From Collinsella aerofaciens ATCC 25986 (GTDB lineage Bacteria; Actinomycetota; Coriobacteriia; Coriobacteriales; Coriobacteriaceae): a stretch of 64,000 bases of DNA. The stretch covers positions 1,922,001-1,986,000 of the forward strand of contig NZ_CP048433.1 in assembly GCF_010509075.1 (NCBI RefSeq), written 5' to 3'. Numbering within the stretch: the first letter of the stretch is position 1; every line of letters starts with the position of its first letter. The notes beneath the pieces were generated by a model. It made no database searches and was not told where the DNA came from. It saw only the letters and a list, made by a program, of their open reading frames with translations. Below are positions 7,890-16,248 of the stretch, in pieces. The translations under genes and the position numbers were made by a program.

Positions 7890-10517
7890 ATGAGAATCGA
7901 TAAGCTAGCAATGACGTCGCGCGAGGCGCTGCAGACCGCCATGAGCACGGCTGCCGATGCGCAGGCCGGCGCGGTGGAGCCGATTCATCTGCTGTCTGCC
8001 CTGCTCGGTGCCGGCGAGCGCAATATCTCCGTGATCATCGAGCGCATCGGTGCCGACCCGGCTCAGCTCGCACGCTCCACACAGGATGCCATCGACCACG
8101 CGCCCAAGGTTTCGGGCGAGGGCCAGCAGATGGGCCTGTCCAACGAGCTCGTCCGCGTCATCGAAAAGGCCGAGAAGAAGGCCACCAAGATGGGCGACAG
8201 CTTTGTGGTGACTGAGCATCTGCTGATGGCGCTTGCCGAGGACAAGGGCGAGGCGGGCCGCGTACTGCGCGACGCCGGCGTCACCAAGGAGCGCATCGAG
8301 CAAGTCTACGAGGAGCTGCGTGGCGATGACCGCGTGACGTCTGCCGAGGACAAGACTCAGTTTGAGGCACTGGAGCAGTACGGTCGCAACATCTGCGATC
8401 TGGCCCGCGCCGGCAAGCTCGACCCGGTCATCGGCCGTACCGATGAGATTCGCCGCACCATCCAGGTCCTGTCCCGTCGCACCAAGAACAACCCCGTGCT
8501 CATCGGTGAGCCGGGCGTCGGCAAGACGGCCATCGTCGAGGGCATCGCCCAGCGTATCGTGGCCGGCGACGTGCCGAGCACCCTGCGCGACCGCGACCTT
8601 ATCGAGCTCGACATGAGCGCGCTGGTCGCCGGCGCCAAATACCGCGGCGAGTTCGAGGACCGCTTGAAGGCCGTGCTCAAGGAAGTGCAAAAGTCCGAGG
8701 GCAAGGTCATCCTGTTCATCGATGAGCTCCACACCATCGTGGGCGCGGGTGCCACCGAGGGCTCCATGGACGCCGGCAACATTCTCAAGCCGGCGCTTGC
8801 CCGTGGCGACTTGCACGCGATCGGCGCGACCACGCTCGACGAATACCGCAAGTACATCGAAAAGGATGCGGCGCTCGCGCGTCGTTTCCAGACCGTGATG
8901 GTGAGCGAGCCTACCGTCGAGGACACCATCTCGATCCTGCGTGGCCTCAAGGAGAAATACGAGATCTTCCACGGTGTGCATATCACCGATAGCGCGCTCG
9001 TGGCAGCTGCCGACCTCTCCGATCGCTACATCGCCGACCGCTTCCTGCCCGACAAGGCCATCGATTTGGTCGATGAGGCGGCAAGCCGCCTGCGCATGGA
9101 ACTCGACAGCATGCCGGTCGAGATCGACGCCACCACGCGTCAGCTCACTCAGCTGCAGATCGAGGAACAGGCGCTCATGAAAGAGACCGATGACGCCTCC
9201 AAGGAGCGTCTGGAGGCCCTGCGCCAGGAGATTGCCGAGGTCCAGGAAAAACTCAACGTGCAAAAGGCCGGCTGGCTCAACCAGAAGAACGCCATTGACC
9301 ACGTGCAGGAGCTTAAGAGCCAGCTTGACGAGGCCAAGAGCGAAGAGGAGCGCGCGACGCGTAACGGCGACCTGGGCCGTGCGTCCGAGCTGCGCTATTC
9401 CGTGATCCCGGGTCTGCAGCAACAGATTCAGGATTCCGAGGCTGCGCTCGAGGCACAAAAGCAGCAGGACGGCGAGGGCCTCAACGAGCAGGTGACCTCC
9501 GATGAGATCGCCGAGGTCGTGAGTGCCTGGACCGGCGTGCCCGTGTCCAAGATGATGCAGGGCGAGCTCGACAAGTTGAAGGGCTTGGAGGGTGAGCTGC
9601 ATAAGCGCGTCATCGGCCAGGACGAGGCCGTCTCCGCCGTCGCCGCAGCTGTGCGCCGCAGCCGTGCGGGCCTCTCCGATCCGGACAAGCCCATTGGCAG
9701 CTTCTTCTTCCTGGGCCCCACCGGCGTGGGTAAGACCGAGCTCGCCAAGGCTCTAGCCGAGTGCCTGTTCGATGACGAGCGCGCACTCGTGCGTATCGAC
9801 ATGTCCGAGTACATGGAGAAGTTCAGCGTCCAGCGTCTGATCGGTGCGCCCCCGGGATACGTGGGATACGACGAGGGCGGCCAGCTCACCGAGGCCGTGC
9901 GCCGTCGTCCGTATTCCGTGATCTTGCTCGACGAGATGGAGAAGGCTCACCCGGATGTCTTCAACGTGCTGCTGCAGGTGCTTGACGACGGCCGTCTGAC
10001 CGACGGTCAGGGTCGCCAGGTATCCTTCAAGAACACGATCATCATCATGACGTCTAACGTGGGCTCCAAGGCTATCGCTGAGCTTTCCGGCAAGGACGAG
10101 GAGGAGATGCGCCATCAGGTCGACGCGGCCATGGCTCAGACCTTCCGCCCCGAGTTCCTCAACCGTATCGATGATATCGTGGTGTTCCATCCGCTCGGTA
10201 TGGCGCAGATCGAGAAGATCGTCGGCATCCAGCTCGCCGACGTCCGCGCGCGTCTGGCCAAGGAGCGCATGACGCTTGCCATCACCCCGGCGGCCAAGCA
10301 GATGCTCGCCGTGGGCGGCCTGGACCCGGTCTTTGGCGCCCGTCCGCTCAAGCGTCTGGTGCAGCGTGAGGTTGTCGATGCCATCGCGGCCGCTATCATC
10401 GACGGCACGGTGCGCGAGGGCGATCAGGTGACGGTCGATGTCGACAAGGACGGCGGCTTTACCGTCGTGTGCGACAACACGCCGGCGGCCACCTACGAGG
10501 TTCCCGATGCCGAGTAG
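7890..10517 (+). CDS. clpB: ClpB protein disaggregase
   Basis: An 875-residue Hsp100 AAA+ chaperone that extracts polypeptides from aggregates together with DnaK. Order: Clp N-terminal repeat domain (about 1-150), first AAA domain with Walker A GEPGVGKT at 206-213 and [12 protein letters not shown], coiled-coil middle domain (about 405-520), second AAA domain with Walker A GPTGVGKT at 609-616, and the C-terminal D2-small domain. Length is typical. The middle domain distinguishes it from ClpC and ClpA. RBS agagagg lies before the ATG. It is monocistronic, ending in a terminator at 10561-10596. Confidence 0.97.
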   Translation: MRIDKLAMTSREALQTAMSTAADAQAGAVEPIHLLSALLGAGERNISVIIERIGADPAQLARSTQDAIDHAPKVSGEGQQMGLSNELVRVIEKAEKKATKMGDSFVVTEHLLMALAEDKGEAGRVLRDAGVTKERIEQVYEELRGDDRVTSAEDKTQFEALEQYGRNICDLARAGKLDPVIGRTDEIRRTIQVLSRRTKNNPVLIGEPGVGKTAIVEGIAQRIVAGDVPSTLRDRDLIELDMSALVAGAKYRGEFEDRLKAVLKEVQKSEGKVILFIDELHTIVGAGATEGSMDAGNILKPALARGDLHAIGATTLDEYRKYIEKDAALARRFQTVMVSEPTVEDTISILRGLKEKYEIFHGVHITDSALVAAADLSDRYIADRFLPDKAIDLVDEAASRLRMELDSMPVEIDATTRQLTQLQIEEQALMKETDDASKERLEALRQEIAEVQEKLNVQKAGWLNQKNAIDHVQELKSQLDEAKSEEERATRNGDLGRASELRYSVIPGLQQQIQDSEAALEAQKQQDGEGLNEQVTSDEIAEVVSAWTGVPVSKMMQGELDKLKGLEGELHKRVIGQDEAVSAVAAAVRRSRAGLSDPDKPIGSFFFLGPTGVGKTELAKALAECLFDDERALVRIDMSEYMEKFSVQRLIGAPPGYVGYDEGGQLTEAVRRRPYSVILLDEMEKAHPDVFNVLLQVLDDGRLTDGQGRQVSFKNTIIIMTSNVGSKAIAELSGKDEEEMRHQVDAAMAQTFRPEFLNRIDDIVVFHPLGMAQIEKIVGIQLADVRARLAKERMTLAITPAAKQMLAVGGLDPVFGARPLKRLVQREVVDAIAAAIIDGTVREGDQVTVDVDKDGGFTVVCDNTPAATYEVPDAE

Positions 10518-10560
10518 ATTTTGGGCATGCCTTAAAATCTACCAGCCGTCTCTAAACGCC

Positions 10561-10597
10561 AAGGGCGGCGGATCCAATTGGGTCCGCCGCCCTTTTT
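10561..10597 (+). terminator. Terminator after clpB
   Basis: Stem aagggcggcggatcc paired with gggtccgccgccctt around aatt, followed by a run of five Ts. Confidence 0.9.
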
Positions 10598-10649
10598 CGT
10601 GCGACAATCGATGGTGTTGAACGTGAGCACATGGCAAGGAGCTATGCAG

Positions 10650-10844
10650 ATGAAAGACGAGAACAAGACGAACACGCCGGCGACCGATGCCGCACCCGCC
10701 GCACCCAAGCCTGCGCCCAAGCCGGCACCCAAGCCGCGCGACCCTTACATCCGTGCCGAGAACGAGGACGATGACGGCTACGATCCCTACAGCGATCGCC
10801 GCCCCGAGCGCGAGCCAATGTTCGAAGCCGACCCCTGGCGCTGA
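10650..10844 (+). CDS. Small Pro/Ala/Lys-rich acidic-tail protein
   Basis: A 64-residue protein of unknown role. The first part has a KPAPKPAPKP repeat after an Ala-rich stretch; the second part is acidic and Tyr/Asp-rich (ENEDDDGYDPY), ending FEADPWR. No signal peptide or membrane segment is seen, so it is probably an intrinsically disordered cytoplasmic protein. The start at 10650 has aaggag 8 nt upstream; the ATG at 10644 is too close to that RBS. It stands alone between the clpB terminator and a palindromic repeat. Confidence 0.6.
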   Translation: MKDENKTNTPATDAAPAAPKPAPKPAPKPRDPYIRAENEDDDGYDPYSDRRPEREPMFEADPWR

Positions 10845-10869
10845 GTGCCACCAAAAAGGCCACCAAAAA

Positions 10870-10934
10870 GTTGCGGTGAAATAGGGACTGTTTTGCGGTT
10901 TGACCAGCAAAAACAATCCCTATTTCACCGCAAC
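10870..10934. repeat. Intergenic palindrome, family C copy 1
   Basis: Perfect 18-bp arms gttgcggtgaaataggga (10870-10887) and its complement (10917-10934) with a 29-nt loop. A second copy lies at 19498-19562. The remainder of the 10845-11165 gap holds only the ATPase promoter region. Confidence 0.85.
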
Positions 10935-11097
10935 TGCGTTAGGGATTTTTCTACAGGGGGACGGTAGTCAAAAAAGCCCCGTCCCAAATCGACTGTCCAG
11001 GGAGTCGCATTCGGGCTTGGTTGTCCTCTCAGCCACTCGGCATCCTTCGAGCAGTAATAGTGAAAAAACTTGCTTAAGTGTTAATCAAGTCAGACAT

Positions 11098-11157
11098 AAT
11101 CTTGCTCTCTAATTAATCAAGAATCGCTATAATTTTGATTAGCTAGAGAGCAAGATT
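11098..11157. promoter_or_regulatory. Long palindrome over the ATPase promoter
   Basis: Outer arms are perfect over 14 bp (aatcttgctctcta at 11098-11111, tagagagcaagatt at 11144-11157) and continue inward to about 23 bp with two mismatches, around a 14-nt centre. The centre contains tataat (11128-11133), a candidate -10 box. The right arm ends 8 nt before the ATPase ATG. This is a strong candidate operator or RNA attenuator for that gene. Confidence 0.65.
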
Positions 11158-11165
11158 GGAGAATC

Positions 11166-12518
11166 ATGGCATTCAACGACTTGATCGCCCAGAAAATAAA
11201 GGACTTTGAACAGCAGGGGGTTCCGCAGGTCTTTGAGCGAGACCTTGATCTAGGAAACCCACAGGAGCCAAAGCGCGACAACATCGTAAATGTGATTGTG
11301 GGGGCCCGCCGTTGTGGAAAGACGTATCGCCTGTATCAGGAGATGCGGCGGCTTCAGAGCCGGGGCGTCGAGCTTGACCGGATGCTTTACTTCAATTTTG
11401 AGGATGAGCGCTTGCGCCCGTATGAGCCATCGCTGCTGGCGGACGTGCTCGACACGTTCTATGCACTGTATCCTGTTGCTCGAACCGAGGGCGCTTACAT
11501 TTTCTTTGACGAGATCCAGGAAATTCCCGAATGGGGTGCGTTTCTGCGGCGTGTAGTCGATACGGAGAAAGCGACCGTCTATGTGACGGGATCTTCTTCC
11601 AAGATGCTGTCCTCAGAACTTAAGAGCGAGTTCAGGGGTCGTTCTCTTGTGCGAGAGCTTTTTCCGTTGAGTTTTTCGGAATACGTTCGATATAAGACGG
11701 GGAGCGTCCCCGAGCCAGATGCGACCTTTTCCCCGAGCGATGCAGCGCTGCTTCGACATCATCTGATCGGGTATCTTGAACAAGGGGGATTCATCGCGAC
11801 ACTTGAGCAGACGCCTGCAGACGCGATTCAGCTGCTACAGGAATATGCTTCGCGAACGGTCGCCATGGACGTCGTTGAACGTTACGACGTCAAGAACCCT
11901 CGCCTGGCATCGCTGTTCTTGACGCGGTGTATGGCATCTTCGGGACGAGAGCTGTCAGTGAACAAAGTGTACAACGAGTTCAAGAGCAGACAGATACCCG
12001 TCAGTCGTAATTCGCTCAGCGATTTACTTGAGTATTATGAGGACGCCTACCTGTTATTTTCTGTGCCGGAGTTCACGCGTTCACTGGCAAATAACATGCG
12101 GTCTGCGTCTAAGGTCTACGCTGTCGACCCTGCGATGTTTGGAGCATTCTCTCCCGCATCGGCATTGGACCAGGGCCAGAGGCTCGAGACCGCAGTGTTC
12201 AATGCGCTAAGAAGAAGGACTCCCGCGGTGAGGACCGGCTCGGTCTGCCGCCTGCTAATCAAAGAGAAGAGCAAAAGCCATGAGGTAGACTTTGTGGCTG
12301 GGGACGCGCTTCTCATGCGGGCTTATAGCCTGATTCAGGTGAGTGCGGATATGGCAAGTGAGAAAACGCGCGAGCGCGAAATTGCCGCGCTTGATGCCTC
12401 GATGGCCCAGTTTGATCTTGGCGAGTCGGCAATCGTTACCATGGATGAACAGACCGATATTCCATGCGAGCACGGTGTGGTACACGTTATGCCCGCATGG
12501 AAGTGGCTCCTTGCCTAA
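11166..12518 (+). CDS. AAA-family ATPase with DUF4143 domain
   Basis: A 450-residue protein. An N-terminal P-loop ATPase domain has Walker A GARRCGKT at residues 46-53 and Walker B-like IFFDEIQEI at 112-120, followed by the arginine-rich VTGSSSKMLSSE motif. The C-terminal half matches DUF4143 (roughly 210-440), with the helix-turn-helix-like SVNKVYNEFKSRQIPVSRNSL and a nuclease-fold-like end (KSKSHEVDFVAG). Such proteins are common in anaerobes; their role is unknown and sometimes suspected to be DNA- or toxin-related. It is a single gene, less GC-rich than its neighbours, behind a long palindrome. Confidence 0.85.
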   Translation: MAFNDLIAQKIKDFEQQGVPQVFERDLDLGNPQEPKRDNIVNVIVGARRCGKTYRLYQEMRRLQSRGVELDRMLYFNFEDERLRPYEPSLLADVLDTFYALYPVARTEGAYIFFDEIQEIPEWGAFLRRVVDTEKATVYVTGSSSKMLSSELKSEFRGRSLVRELFPLSFSEYVRYKTGSVPEPDATFSPSDAALLRHHLIGYLEQGGFIATLEQTPADAIQLLQEYASRTVAMDVVERYDVKNPRLASLFLTRCMASSGRELSVNKVYNEFKSRQIPVSRNSLSDLLEYYEDAYLLFSVPEFTRSLANNMRSASKVYAVDPAMFGAFSPASALDQGQRLETAVFNALRRRTPAVRTGSVCRLLIKEKSKSHEVDFVAGDALLMRAYSLIQVSADMASEKTREREIAALDASMAQFDLGESAIVTMDEQTDIPCEHGVVHVMPAWKWLLA

Positions 12519-12591
12519 TCATCTATGGGCCTGTGGGGTCAGGACCTCCTGGCTCCTTCATCACGATTGGGGAGCACGTTGCTGCGCCAGG

Positions 12592-14088
12592 CTAGTCCTG
12601 GGCTTTGATACTCGGCAGCAGGATCTGCGCGAGGTAGTCGGTCTCGAGTTTGGTGGCGGCGTCTGCGTTGCCGTCTTTGCCAACCAGGTCGTTCTTGATC
12701 TGGCTATACGTATAGCGGTTGCCGGTCGTCAGCTCGACAAGCTCAATGGCCGTGTCCATGGGGTAGGTTGACACGGGATTCTGGGTGCGCCCGTTGATAG
12801 TCTGGGGCACCACGTGCGGATAGACGGGGCCGCTGGCATAGACGGTATAACCGTTGCCTAGGCTGACCGTGCCCAAAACCGTATCGCCGTCATCGGGCGT
12901 AAAGGTCTCGCCATCGCGCACGGCGACGAGCGTCACGAGCGGCGTATTGGCGTCGTCGCCCAGATAGATGCATAGCGTGCTGCCATTCTGCCAAGTCTCG
13001 ACCTTGCCGTACCACTCGACGGGAATATCGAGCTGGTAGAGGTCAGTTGCCTTGTGGCGAGCGTCAGCATCACGGGATGCCTGTGCCTTTTGCGCGCTCA
13101 CGGCATTGACGGCGGCGTCGCGCCGCGCGATTGCTGCCTGCTGGAGCACTTTGGCAGCCGCGGCGGAGCTCGCACCGCCCTCTTCGGCATACTTGGCGGC
13201 GGCATCGATCTGGTCGTCAGTCACTGTGTCGGCCGAAGGCACCTTGAGCTTAAAGGTGGCCTGGGCACTTAAATCCTGTCCATCGCTCTTAACGGTGACC
13301 TGCGTCTTGGTGGTCGGGACGGTATAGATGGTGCCGTCGGCCGCGATGGGGGAGGCAGCGATGGAGAGCGTGTAATCGCCGGGCAGCAGTTTGATGCCGC
13401 GGCCGTGCTCGTCAACATAGAGCGTTTCGCTCACGGAGGAGCCGTCAGAATCCTGACCGCTCACCTGTACGGGAATCTTGGAGCCAGTGGAACAGTCGAG
13501 GCCCGCGGCATGCGCGCCAATCTGCACCGACATCATCGTGTGGGCATTGGCGGCGACAGCGGCAGCCTGCTCTTGCTGATATCCGTTCCAGGCAGCATAG
13601 CCTGCACCGCCGGCGACGAGCGCGACGGCCACGACACCGGCGACCATCAGATTGCGGCGCTTGGGCGACATCTTGCGATGGCGGACCTCGGCCTCGCGTG
13701 CCGAGGGAACGGACGGCAGGGGAATATCGCCCATGGCGATGGTCTCGTCCACGGCAGGAGCGGAGCCCAGGCCGGGAAGCTCGCGGGTCAGCGAATCTTC
13801 GGCCGGCAAGCTGTCGAGCAAGATGGTTTCCTCGCTCGTGTCGGATTCGGGCTGGTCGTCGGCCTCGCATTCGGTGTCTTCGTGATCTGCCTCATCTTCG
13901 GCAGGCTCAACGTCGTCTGCATCCTGATCATCGGACTGCGCCTCGGCTTCCGACTCATCCTGCACATCAACGCCCGAATCGTCAAACGCAATCTCATCAA
14001 GTGAAATCCGGTCTAGGCTCTCCAGGGCTTCGGCACACGCTTCTGCATCTTGGGCCGCATCCTCTTGGCCCATCGTCTCATCATTCAT
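12592..14088 (-). CDS. Membrane-anchored protein of unknown function with acidic cytoplasmic part
   Basis: A 498-residue protein. Residues 1-140 are very acidic and disordered (Asp/Glu/Ala-rich); a basic stretch RHRKMSPKRRN precedes one membrane segment at about 146-167 (LMVAGVVAVALVAGG). The rest, about 330 residues, is probably outside the cell, starting with a helical Ala-rich region and a carboxypeptidase-regulatory-like beta region (DEHGRGIKLLPGDYTLSIAA). The start at 14088 has a gggggatgt RBS; upstream codons in frame lack one. The layout resembles substrates or partners of the Ser/Thr kinases elsewhere in the window, but this is only an analogy. Confidence 0.65.
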   Translation of the reverse strand: MNDETMGQEDAAQDAEACAEALESLDRISLDEIAFDDSGVDVQDESEAEAQSDDQDADDVEPAEDEADHEDTECEADDQPESDTSEETILLDSLPAEDSLTRELPGLGSAPAVDETIAMGDIPLPSVPSAREAEVRHRKMSPKRRNLMVAGVVAVALVAGGAGYAAWNGYQQEQAAAVAANAHTMMSVQIGAHAAGLDCSTGSKIPVQVSGQDSDGSSVSETLYVDEHGRGIKLLPGDYTLSIAASPIAADGTIYTVPTTKTQVTVKSDGQDLSAQATFKLKVPSADTVTDDQIDAAAKYAEEGGASSAAAAKVLQQAAIARRDAAVNAVSAQKAQASRDADARHKATDLYQLDIPVEWYGKVETWQNGSTLCIYLGDDANTPLVTLVAVRDGETFTPDDGDTVLGTVSLGNGYTVYASGPVYPHVVPQTINGRTQNPVSTYPMDTAIELVELTTGNRYTYSQIKNDLVGKDGNADAATKLETDYLAQILLPSIKAQD

Positions 14089-14223
14089 ACATCCCCCAAG
14101 CTCAATATCGGGACAACACTGTACCCAAAAACGGGACCCCATAGAGCCGCCGCATGATTTGAAATCCGATTTTATATGTGCGCGTGTTTTTGAATAGATG
14201 ATGATTAGAGACGCAACGACAAA

Positions 14224-14260
14224 AGCCCCCGGAAAGCGAGTGAAACGCTTTCCGGGGGCT
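14224..14260 (-). terminator. Terminator downstream of the DUF5692-like gene
   Basis: Perfect 15-bp arms agcccccggaaagcg / cgctttccgggggct around agtgaaa. On the minus strand it is followed by tttt, so it ends transcription from the gene at 14328-15335. Confidence 0.85.
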
Positions 14261-14327
14261 CTGCGAGACATTGGATTGAAAATCTGGCAGGCGGGCCTAT
14301 GCCCAGGTGCCAACAGCGACCAACATG

Positions 14328-15335
14328 TTACTCGGCGTGTGCGTAATCCACCTTGGCGCGGCGAGCGGTAGCCTTCTCCCAATCGCTGGTGCCCTCAAAG
14401 ACATCCTGCTTGTAGGGATTGCGGCCGAGCTTTTTGGCGCGGTGGGCGATGTAGATGATCGCGGCGACGTTGGCGATCAGTGCGGCGATCGAGACCGCGG
14501 TAGCGGCGCCGGGGTCGAGCGTGGAGTGGGTCACAAAGACGGACTCCTCCTGGAAGTACGGGAACACCTGGGCAAACATGCACCAAATGGCCAGCGTAAA
14601 GGCGCGGTTCTGGATCCAGCCGCCCTTGTTCCAGATAAAGGCGGCGACGGTGGGCGCCAACAGCAGCGCAAAGCCGCAGAACCAGGAATGGGTGGGCAGG
14701 CAGTTGTAGGTGTAGCAGAAGTTCCAGATGTCGTAGGCGATGATGTAGACCCAGGTCATGTCGGGCCACAGCATGTCGGTTTGATCCTCGGAGGCGTAGA
14801 CGCTCCACCAACCGGTCATGCAGAAGATGTTGATGATACCGGCGATGCCGTTGAACACGTTGTTCCAGCCGGCCAGCTGCGTAGCACCTTCGGAGGTGAC
14901 CCAGGTGGACTCGCCCAGGACAAAGAAGTGGTAGGCGCTCTCGAAGTCGGACACGACGGCAATCATGATGTTGATGGCGACGATCACAAACGGCCACGCA
15001 CGGAACCAATGCGCCTTGCCGATCTTTCCCCACTGGTACTTAATGGCAATGAAGCCCCAGCAACCGGCCAGCGCAGCGTATACCTTGGCGTAGTGGAACC
15101 AGCTGTTCTGGTACACATGGGTGGGGTTGGTGAGCGCCCACTCGGCACCCTGCGAAACGCCGATGGCGATGGCGACGCAGTAGATGGTCATGGCCAGCGG
15201 AGCCACGCCAAAGATGATTGCCGCGCCCAGCTTAGTGCGGCGGCCGACCTCGTTGAGCACGATCAGGCCAATAAAGACCATGGCCCAGCCGGCCCAGTGG
15301 ATAAGGGTATCGCTACCCCAAACATCGAACAGCAT
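14328..15335 (-). CDS. Multi-pass membrane protein, DUF5692-like
   Basis: A 335-residue integral membrane protein with about nine hydrophobic segments, rich in Trp and aromatic residues (WNNVFNGIAGIINIFCMTGWW cut short here; SWFCGFALLLAP; TWVYIIAYDIWNFCYTYNC), and a basic, cytoplasmic C-terminal tail. I associate it with the DUF5692 family of Coriobacteriia from memory; this needs a profile search. RBS aaggagag lies just before the ATG. It is followed by a terminator and preceded, in the same direction, by the TetR gene, 63 nt away. It may be a transporter or a membrane partner of the oxidoreductase controlled from the same regulatory region. Confidence 0.7.
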   Translation of the reverse strand: MLFDVWGSDTLIHWAGWAMVFIGLIVLNEVGRRTKLGAAIIFGVAPLAMTIYCVAIAIGVSQGAEWALTNPTHVYQNSWFHYAKVYAALAGCWGFIAIKYQWGKIGKAHWFRAWPFVIVAINIMIAVVSDFESAYHFFVLGESTWVTSEGATQLAGWNNVFNGIAGIINIFCMTGWWSVYASEDQTDMLWPDMTWVYIIAYDIWNFCYTYNCLPTHSWFCGFALLLAPTVAAFIWNKGGWIQNRAFTLAIWCMFAQVFPYFQEESVFVTHSTLDPGAATAVSIAALIANVAAIIYIAHRAKKLGRNPYKQDVFEGTSDWEKATARRAKVDYAHAE

Positions 15336-15398
15336 GCTGCTCTCCTTTCACACGCCCGCGGCCCCTCTTCTGATCGCGGGCAGTTTGGCCAAATGTCG

Positions 15399-16061
15399 TC
15401 AGTTCTGGGGCTTGCGCTCCGGATACTTGGCGGTATAGCCATCGATGTGGAGTGTCGAGGCGATGATTTCCTTGACCGTTTCGTCGGGCACATCGGGGTG
15501 CGTGCGGATATACATCAAAAGACCCATGATGAGGGTGTAGAACGTCTCGTAGACATGGTCGATGCGTAGCTCATGATGGGCGACAAAATCCACTACGGTG
15601 GTGTCGCAGATATACTGCGCCACGCGCTGGACCACGTTGTGCAAAAAGCCGCCGTAGAGCGCGCCGCTGCTCGAGGTAAGCGTGCTCGGCAGCTCGTGGC
15701 CGCTGGCGACCAGGCGCTTAAAGAGCGGGGCGACGGTGTCGAGCGCGCCCTCGATATCACCGACGGTGCGGTCGGCGTTCCACCGCTCGAGTTCGGAGAT
15801 AAAGCCGTCGATCGCCTCGTCCATAACGGCGGTGACGGCGGCGTCCATGTCGGCGAAGTAGTGGTAGAACAGCGAGCGCGTGCAGCCGGCTCGCTTGGTC
15901 ACGGCCGATACCGATAGGTGGGACACGCCCAGCTCGGAGCTTACGGTGCGCACGGCATCGAGGATCTCGCGACGGCGTTCGTCGCCCGTCAGGCGCTTTG
16001 CCGCGCTATCGGATGCGGGGACGGCATCGACCACAGAGGTACCTGCTGTGTTGTTGCCCAT
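15399..16061 (-). CDS. TetR-family transcriptional regulator
   Basis: A 220-residue regulator. The N-terminal HTH is clear (about residues 28-75: RREILDAVRTVSSELG, then LSVSAVTKRAGCTRSLFYHYF), and the C-terminal helical domain would bind an unknown ligand. It is divergent from the large oxidoreductase at 16249, and two palindromes of TetR-operator type lie between the two starts. It probably represses itself, the downstream membrane protein and the divergent oxidoreductase-hypA pair. Confidence 0.92.
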   Translation of the reverse strand: MGNNTAGTSVVDAVPASDSAAKRLTGDERRREILDAVRTVSSELGVSHLSVSAVTKRAGCTRSLFYHYFADMDAAVTAVMDEAIDGFISELERWNADRTVGDIEGALDTVAPLFKRLVASGHELPSTLTSSSGALYGGFLHNVVQRVAQYICDTTVVDFVAHHELRIDHVYETFYTLIMGLLMYIRTHPDVPDETVKEIIASTLHIDGYTAKYPERKPQN

Positions 16062-16118
16062 GTTTTGCCGCCTTCATCCTCTTTTGCCTGACCGTTCGCC
16101 TAACAGTCTTGAATATTG

Positions 16119-16156
16119 TTGACGGTTCGTCAATACTATTTTTGACACAATGTCAA
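16119..16156. promoter_or_regulatory. Twin operators for the TetR-family regulator
   Basis: Two palindromes of the same 6-3-6 design: TTGACG-N3-CGTCAA at 16119-16133 and TTGACA-N3-TGTCAA at 16142-16156. Their centres are 23 bp apart. They lie between the divergent tetR and oxidoreductase genes, 58-95 nt from the tetR start. The TTGAC parts could also serve as -35 elements, so binding would block both promoters. Confidence 0.75.
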
Positions 16157-16248
16157 CAATGGCGGGTGAACGGCATGGGGCATGCCCGGCCTGCAAAAAA
16201 AGAGGGGCGCTGCGGCCTCGTCGGGCTGTGGCAAGAGAAGGGACAACC

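Noticed and set aside
14089-14382. An N-terminal extension of the gene ending at 12592
   Set aside because: The frame stays open for 98 more codons but crosses the terminator of the neighbouring gene, and the RBS gggggatgt is at the ATG at 14088.
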